A DNA stretch of 63,473 bases from Gammaproteobacteria bacterium. GTDB taxonomy: Bacteria > Pseudomonadota > Gammaproteobacteria > Steroidobacterales > Steroidobacteraceae. How positions within the stretch are numbered: position 1 is the stretch's first letter; the number at the start of each line of letters is the position of its first letter. The translations under genes and the position numbers were made by a program. The notes beneath the pieces were generated by a model. It searched no databases. It was not told the DNA's origin and saw nothing but the letters and a program-made list of their open reading frames with translations. This document shows, piece after piece, positions 59,535 through 63,473 of this stretch. Location of the stretch: assembly GCA_003137095.1 (NCBI GenBank), contig PLET01000021.1, positions 1 to 63,473 of the forward strand, in the 5' to 3' direction.

Positions 59535-59780
59535 CTAAGTCCCTTTTGTCTGAATCATGGCCACGATGCAATCGACGCTTTCCACCTGGCTCTGATCGAA
59601 TCCGGTCTCCGCGAAGTCAATCCCGTACTTCTCTTCAAGAAACACCAGCACCTTGACGGCGTCGATGGATTGCAAACGGCCGCGCGTGAGCAATTGCTCG
59701 CTGTCCGAAAAAGGCGCGCCATCGCCCTTGCGCTTCAGCAGCTTCTGCACGAACTCACGTATCACCAGGCGGTCATCCAT
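59535..59780 (-). CDS. Acyl carrier protein
   Basis: 81 residues, all of one ACP domain. The phosphopantetheine attachment Ser is in GRLQSIDAVKVLVFLEEKYG, a variant of the DSL motif with Gln in place of Asp. Acidic helix three (ETGFDQSQVESVDCIVAMIQ) follows. It lies 12 bases after the MBOAT-like gene and is probably cotranscribed. A carrier beside an MBOAT acyltransferase and an AMP-forming ligase suggests a DltC-like role, holding an activated acyl group for transfer across the membrane. Confidence 0.88.
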   Translation of the reverse strand: MDDRLVIREFVQKLLKRKGDGAPFSDSEQLLTRGRLQSIDAVKVLVFLEEKYGIDFAETGFDQSQVESVDCIVAMIQTKGT

Positions 59781-59792
59781 CTTTTCCGTGCC

Positions 59793-61262
59793 TCAATTAC
59801 GAATCAGGAACAAACGCAGCAGGAAGCTCCAATATACCCCGAGCCCATACGAACGTCCCTCCTGGTCAAAGATCTCCAGCAGGCAGAAAAAGGAAAGGAC
59901 GCCGGCGCTTGCCAGAACCCGCCGCCACGTGCGCGCATCGGAACCGGGGCGATCCCGACCAGGGTCCCGCAACTGTGAAATACCGATGGCGAGTCCCAGG
60001 ATCGTCGCGTAAACGGTGTAGACCTGAAATCCGACCAGCGCCGGCCAAAGACCCATGTCCGCGACAAATCGAAAGTCGCGAAAAAAATGAAAGACCATGT
60101 TGCCCAGAGTCGCCGCTGCCGTGGTTGCGGCCAACAGGCGAATCCGCCGATAGGACTTGAAATAGCGCGTGAAGACCGGGAAAAAAAAGAACTCGACCAT
60201 CAATTCCTTGAAGTAGAAGTTGTATCGGTTCCAAAATTCCCCCAAGGACTGCGACTGCAGCGGCCGGTAGCTGCCGCGCAGCGCGTCGAATCCGGCCATG
60301 CGACAGCAGGCGATGAGAAGATCGGAATACCCCGCAATCCCCACCAGCGCCCCGGCAAAATGCGCGATCAGACTCGCCCATGCCATCGGCAGCGGCAAAG
60401 CCGGCGTGAGTATGGCCGCCTGCAGCGTCGGCACGCCGAGATTGGGGGCGATCCAATCGCCATGTCCGATGAACCAAAACCTCTTGGTCAGGGGATCGCC
60501 ATAGACGAACACATGGAGCGCCTGTTCCAGGCCGTGCAGAATCGCCACCCATATGAGGAGCTTGATCGCCTTGAGCTGGGTGATGCTGAGGTCCCGGGGA
60601 GTGTGCGCCTCGATCTTCCGAAGATACGCGGCGCCTTTGGTGAAAGGCAGCGGGCTGTCGCCCCAAAATGGGCGCAGCGTCCCCAACTGCAACAGGGGGC
60701 CATCGGGCGTCCTGGCGGCGGCATCTTTGAGCGCGTAGGCAAAGTACCAGAGGTAATTCGCCATCACGACGACCGCCCCCCACAGCAGGACACGCGTCAT
60801 GCCGCCGATCGGCAGCAGCGCCGCCGCCGCAAGCAGCAGCGCAAAACCCGCGGTCAAGAACAACACGGGCCGCTTGGTCGGCAGCGAGCCCGGTCGCATG
60901 GACACGCGCCGGAAGAAAAGCCCAATGACGAAGAACACGGCGGCGAGGATTCCATAAACGAGCAACGTGAGCGTCCAGTCCGTCCTTTGCCCCTCGGCCT
61001 GCGCCACATCGCGCAGAAAACCCCATTGAAGCCACTCGCCATGGAAGATCAGCCAGTACAGCGCGCCGCAGCTGGCGATCAGGCGCCGTTGCGCCGGAAA
61101 ATACGTCATCAGCGCCACAGCTGCAGTCATCTCGACCCATAGACGTTCATGGCCGGCCACCAGGCCCAATGCAAACACCCCGAGCAGCACGGCCTTGCCC
61201 GACGCGCTTTGACCGAAATTCACCAGTCTCGGGTAAGTGTCGAACTGCGGGACGATCCTCAT
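59793..61262 (-). CDS. MBOAT-like membrane acyltransferase
   Basis: 489 residues with about ten TM helices. The conserved core block SQSLGEFWNRYNFYFKELMV then EFFFFPVFTRYF corresponds to the FWxRW...P motif of membrane-bound O-acyltransferases (DltB, AlgI). The later His in LGNMVFHFFRDF would be the catalytic one, though spacing differs from DltB, so the assignment is tentative. A soluble loop around residues 215-235 is cytoplasmic. It probably moves an acyl group from the neighbouring carrier protein to a surface acceptor. Confidence 0.75.
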   Translation of the reverse strand: MRIVPQFDTYPRLVNFGQSASGKAVLLGVFALGLVAGHERLWVEMTAAVALMTYFPAQRRLIASCGALYWLIFHGEWLQWGFLRDVAQAEGQRTDWTLTLLVYGILAAVFFVIGLFFRRVSMRPGSLPTKRPVLFLTAGFALLLAAAALLPIGGMTRVLLWGAVVVMANYLWYFAYALKDAAARTPDGPLLQLGTLRPFWGDSPLPFTKGAAYLRKIEAHTPRDLSITQLKAIKLLIWVAILHGLEQALHVFVYGDPLTKRFWFIGHGDWIAPNLGVPTLQAAILTPALPLPMAWASLIAHFAGALVGIAGYSDLLIACCRMAGFDALRGSYRPLQSQSLGEFWNRYNFYFKELMVEFFFFPVFTRYFKSYRRIRLLAATTAAATLGNMVFHFFRDFRFVADMGLWPALVGFQVYTVYATILGLAIGISQLRDPGRDRPGSDARTWRRVLASAGVLSFFCLLEIFDQEGRSYGLGVYWSFLLRLFLIRN

Positions 61263-61448
61263 GTTCCGACGCCTGCGGACGGTTTTTTCAACTTCTCATG
61301 CTCCGATTGCAGTTTCCGCCCAAGCCGATGAGGCTGCCGGCTGCAGTGCCAGCGAAATATACCGGATGAGCGTGGAACCGTGGAGGCCGTGTTTGTCGGA
61401 ACAACCGCTGCCGGCACTGCGAGGACCGAGCGGGCGTGCGCGCCCTCT

Positions 61449-63211
61449 CTATTGATCCAAGCCCATGACTTGACGCAGAAACTGATCGCTCTTGCGCAAC
61501 ATCTGGGCGCGCGCGTCCGAGTCCTCGAGTTGATGATCCAAATCGTCCCACGTGATCAACTCGTTTTTCACGCCGGCTTTGCCCAGGCGCTCGGCCATCA
61601 GCCGGGACTGCCGGATGGCGACATTGCGGTCGAGCCCGCCGTGAAACAACAGGACGGGAACCTTGATTTTATCGGCATTGTTCGCCGGGGATCCCGCACG
61701 CGCATCGGCGCCGTCGCCGATGTACTGGCTGACCAGGCGAAAATTGCTCCAGTCGCGCCACTCTTCCTTGAGTGCCGGTAAATCGGTCACCGGCGCAATG
61801 GCGACGACGGCTTTGAACAGGCCGGGATCGACGACCGCGGACTGCAATGCCGCGTAGCCGCCATAGGACCAGCCCACCACCGCCAGCTTCGCGGGGTCGG
61901 CGATTTCCTGCGAGACCAGCCAACGTCCGGCATCGAGAACGTCGCCGATGGCGGTGCGCCACGATTGAAATCCGTTGCCGATCATCCAGGCATCCCCGTA
62001 CCCCGCCGAACCGCGGAAATTGGGCCGTAAGACGGCAAATCCACGGTAGGCAAAATACTGCGACAGCCAGTCGAAGCCCCAATAATCCCGCGCGGAGGGG
62101 CCGGCGTGGGGCAGAACGATGGCCGGCAGTCCCTTGTTGCTGTCCTTCCCGGGCGGCAGAGTCAAATACCCCGGAATCATCACGCCGTCAGCGGCCGGGT
62201 AGTTGATGGGCTTCACCGTGGCCAGCTTGACGCCCTCCAATTCGTCCCGAATGCCCATGAAGATCCGCAGCTGTTTGGTCGGACGGTCGTAGACATAATA
62301 TATGCCCGGGTCATCATCGCTGCCGGCCAGTATCAAAAACACCTGCTCATCCACACTCGAGTCGATGAGGCGCAGATTCGGCTGTTTCGGCAAGGCGCGT
62401 GACAGCGATCGCATGAGCCTCTCGATGCCGGAATCCAGATAAACCGTCCTGGCCGAATCGGTGGCATACGTCAGGCCGACGACGCGATTGCGACGGCCGA
62501 TGCGGAACAATCCCGTGACATCGGCATCCGGCCGGGCGTAGACGAGATTTTCGGTCAACGAACCGTCCAGCGAGACCTTGTAGATGGCCCATCGCCCGTC
62601 CTTCTTCTTCTGCCCGAACACCGCATCGAGATCGGGATCGACGGCCAGAGGCTCGAATCCCGCGCCATTCACTGCATCGAAGTCGCTCGATTTGAGCCAC
62701 TCGCGCGAGCCCCGCCTGCGATATTCGAAGCGGATCATGCCGGTATCCTGGATGCCGGGTCCGGCCCGCAGATACCTGCCGACGATCCGTACGGTCCCCC
62801 GGCCGTCCGAGAGGTAGCTGACCGCATTGAGGGTCGGATCCTCGATGTTCTTCTTCGACAGTGTCCGCGTGTCCAGCAGGTCGACTCCCAGACCCTCACG
62901 CGTCGACAGGTGCGAACTGGTGTGCTCGTCGGGCAGGTAGACACGGCTCATCAGAATGACCCCGTCCTGATCGGGGAGCCAGTCGAGCACCTCGCCGCCA
63001 TTGATCTGAAATCCGCGGCTGTATTCGTTGCTGGTCGCACTCAGGAGCTTGAGATTGCCGCCGGATCGGTCAACCGCCACGATTCGCGAATGTTCGCGAC
63101 CCCCGGACGCGCACCAAACGCCGCGGCGGCGTCGAAGGCCCGGCCCTCCCCCGCCGGCCAGCACGAAGCCATCAGTATCGCAGCGGTCAGGACCAAGTAC
63201 CGAATTCTCAT
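61449..63211 (-). CDS. S9 prolyl-oligopeptidase family protein with frameshifted N-terminus
   Basis: The catalytic part is complete: nucleophile in VVGWSYGGYAALQSAV, Asp in LLFHGGLDRNVAIRQS, His in WDDLDHQLED, after a beta-propeller (AVDRSGGNLKLLSATSNEYS onward). The proper start appears to be the ATG at 63209-63211, in a second frame that gives a signal peptide (RYLVLTAAILMASCWPAGEG) and the family N-terminus FDAAAAFGARPGV. The frames switch near 63090-63125 and about 40-50 propeller residues are missing there, so an out-of-frame deletion is likely. The 5'-extended main frame alone has no signal. It would degrade oligopeptides in the periplasm if functional. Confidence 0.75.
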
Positions 63212-63363
63212 GGGAAGGCATCCCCTTGTTTTTATTCGTATGGTGACGTCGGCTCAGGGATTGGGCGGTCTGCCCCCGGTCGGACCGCTGCCATCTCGCT
63301 CGCTTCATGAGGTAAAGCGACGTCCCGGTGCCTCCACCCTCATCGCATCTCGTCCGCGGGACT

Positions 63364-63473
63364 TTACAGAATGCCTCGAATCGCAGCGCAGGCCGGGCGA
63401 TCCAGCTTTCCGGACGCGGTGACCGGCAGCTCGTCGGCGATGACCAGGGTTCGCGGCAGCTTGAACCGGGCGA
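63364..63473 (-). CDS. AMP-forming acyl-CoA ligase/synthetase, C-terminal end
   Basis: The gene enters from the right edge on the minus strand and stops at TAA (63364-63366). The visible 36 residues read RFKLPRTLVIADELPVTASG then KLDRPAC, the A10 motif (P-x-T-x-SGKxxR) of the ANL adenylating-enzyme superfamily, whose Lys is catalytic. It is probably a fatty-acid or amino-acid adenylating enzyme. Its position ahead of the MBOAT and carrier genes suggests a DltA-like activating role. Confidence 0.8.
   Translation of the reverse strand, partial: ARFKLPRTLVIADELPVTASGKLDRPACAAIRGIL

Noticed and set aside
1..63473. tRNA, rRNA, insertion sequences, prophage genes or a replication origin
   Set aside because: No cloverleaf, transposase, integrase, phage structural gene or DnaA-box cluster was recognised by eye; a covariance-model scan would be needed to exclude small RNAs.

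Overview
This is a GC-rich, densely packed chromosomal window with Gram-negative architecture: a TonB-dependent receptor, lipoproteins with lipoboxes, Tat and Sec signal peptides, and an outer-membrane barrel candidate. Gene content (ECF sigma factor, fused isobutyryl-CoA mutase IcmF, DUF885 and S9 peptidases, YXWGXW protein, many GTG/TTG starts and 4-base ATGA/GTGA/TTGA overlaps) suggests an environmental proteobacterium, most likely a gammaproteobacterium of the Steroidobacter/Nevskia kind. That placement is an inference. I saw no rRNA, tRNA, CRISPR array, insertion sequence or prophage.

Layout. 1-3223: tail of a metallophosphoesterase, a fasciclin-domain gene with its terminator, wrbA, an SDR and a GFA-family protein. 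3259-9684: two divergent units that look like a sugar-oxidation cassette (PQQ/cytochrome c dehydrogenase, Gfo/Idh/MocA oxidoreductase, two xylose-isomerase-like TIM barrels, a membrane protein). 9737-18000: assorted exported enzymes, a PepSY-type membrane protein with a Met/His-tailed exported protein, an MscS channel, and a SpoIIAA-like/DJ-1 fusion. 18167-19053: ECF sigma factor with a small membrane protein.

19106-28995 is a tightly coupled seven-gene minus-strand operon: B12-type radical SAM enzyme, membrane glycosyltransferase, SAM methyltransferase, exported parallel beta-helix protein, multi-TM PAS sensor, small outer-membrane barrel candidate, and a GGDEF/EAL protein with a repeat tail. 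I read it as an undescribed surface-glycan or glycolipid system tied to c-di-GMP. 29403-40727 holds an alpha/beta hydrolase with a membrane domain, MFS, JmjC-type cupin plus peroxiredoxin, a YXWGXW lipoprotein, a decayed catalase-like gene, an SDR, a TetR gene whose stop appears lost, and a cNMP-binding/thioredoxin-reductase-like flavoprotein fusion.

42932-49320 is the second highlight: TonB receptor, nucleobase-type deaminase, free-standing Rieske protein, GST and MFS transporter, facing a Rieske oxygenase catalytic subunit that has lost its own [2Fe-2S] motifs. This resembles the NdmC/NdmD/NdmE logic of N-demethylases, with the electron-transfer parts split differently. 49918-52286 pairs a PrnB-like (DUF1864) protein with a kynureninase-like PLP enzyme.

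52644-56748 carries icmF with a signal-less cobalamin-binding protein. 56938-59527 is a GST-TetR-amidohydrolase operon behind a palindromic operator candidate. The right edge (59535-63473) has an ACP, an MBOAT-like protein, an S9 peptidase with a frameshifted N-terminus, and the last codons of an AMP-forming ligase, together reminiscent of a Dlt-type acyl-transfer set. Several remnants (catalase-like, PIN toxin, patatin-like) show ongoing gene decay.
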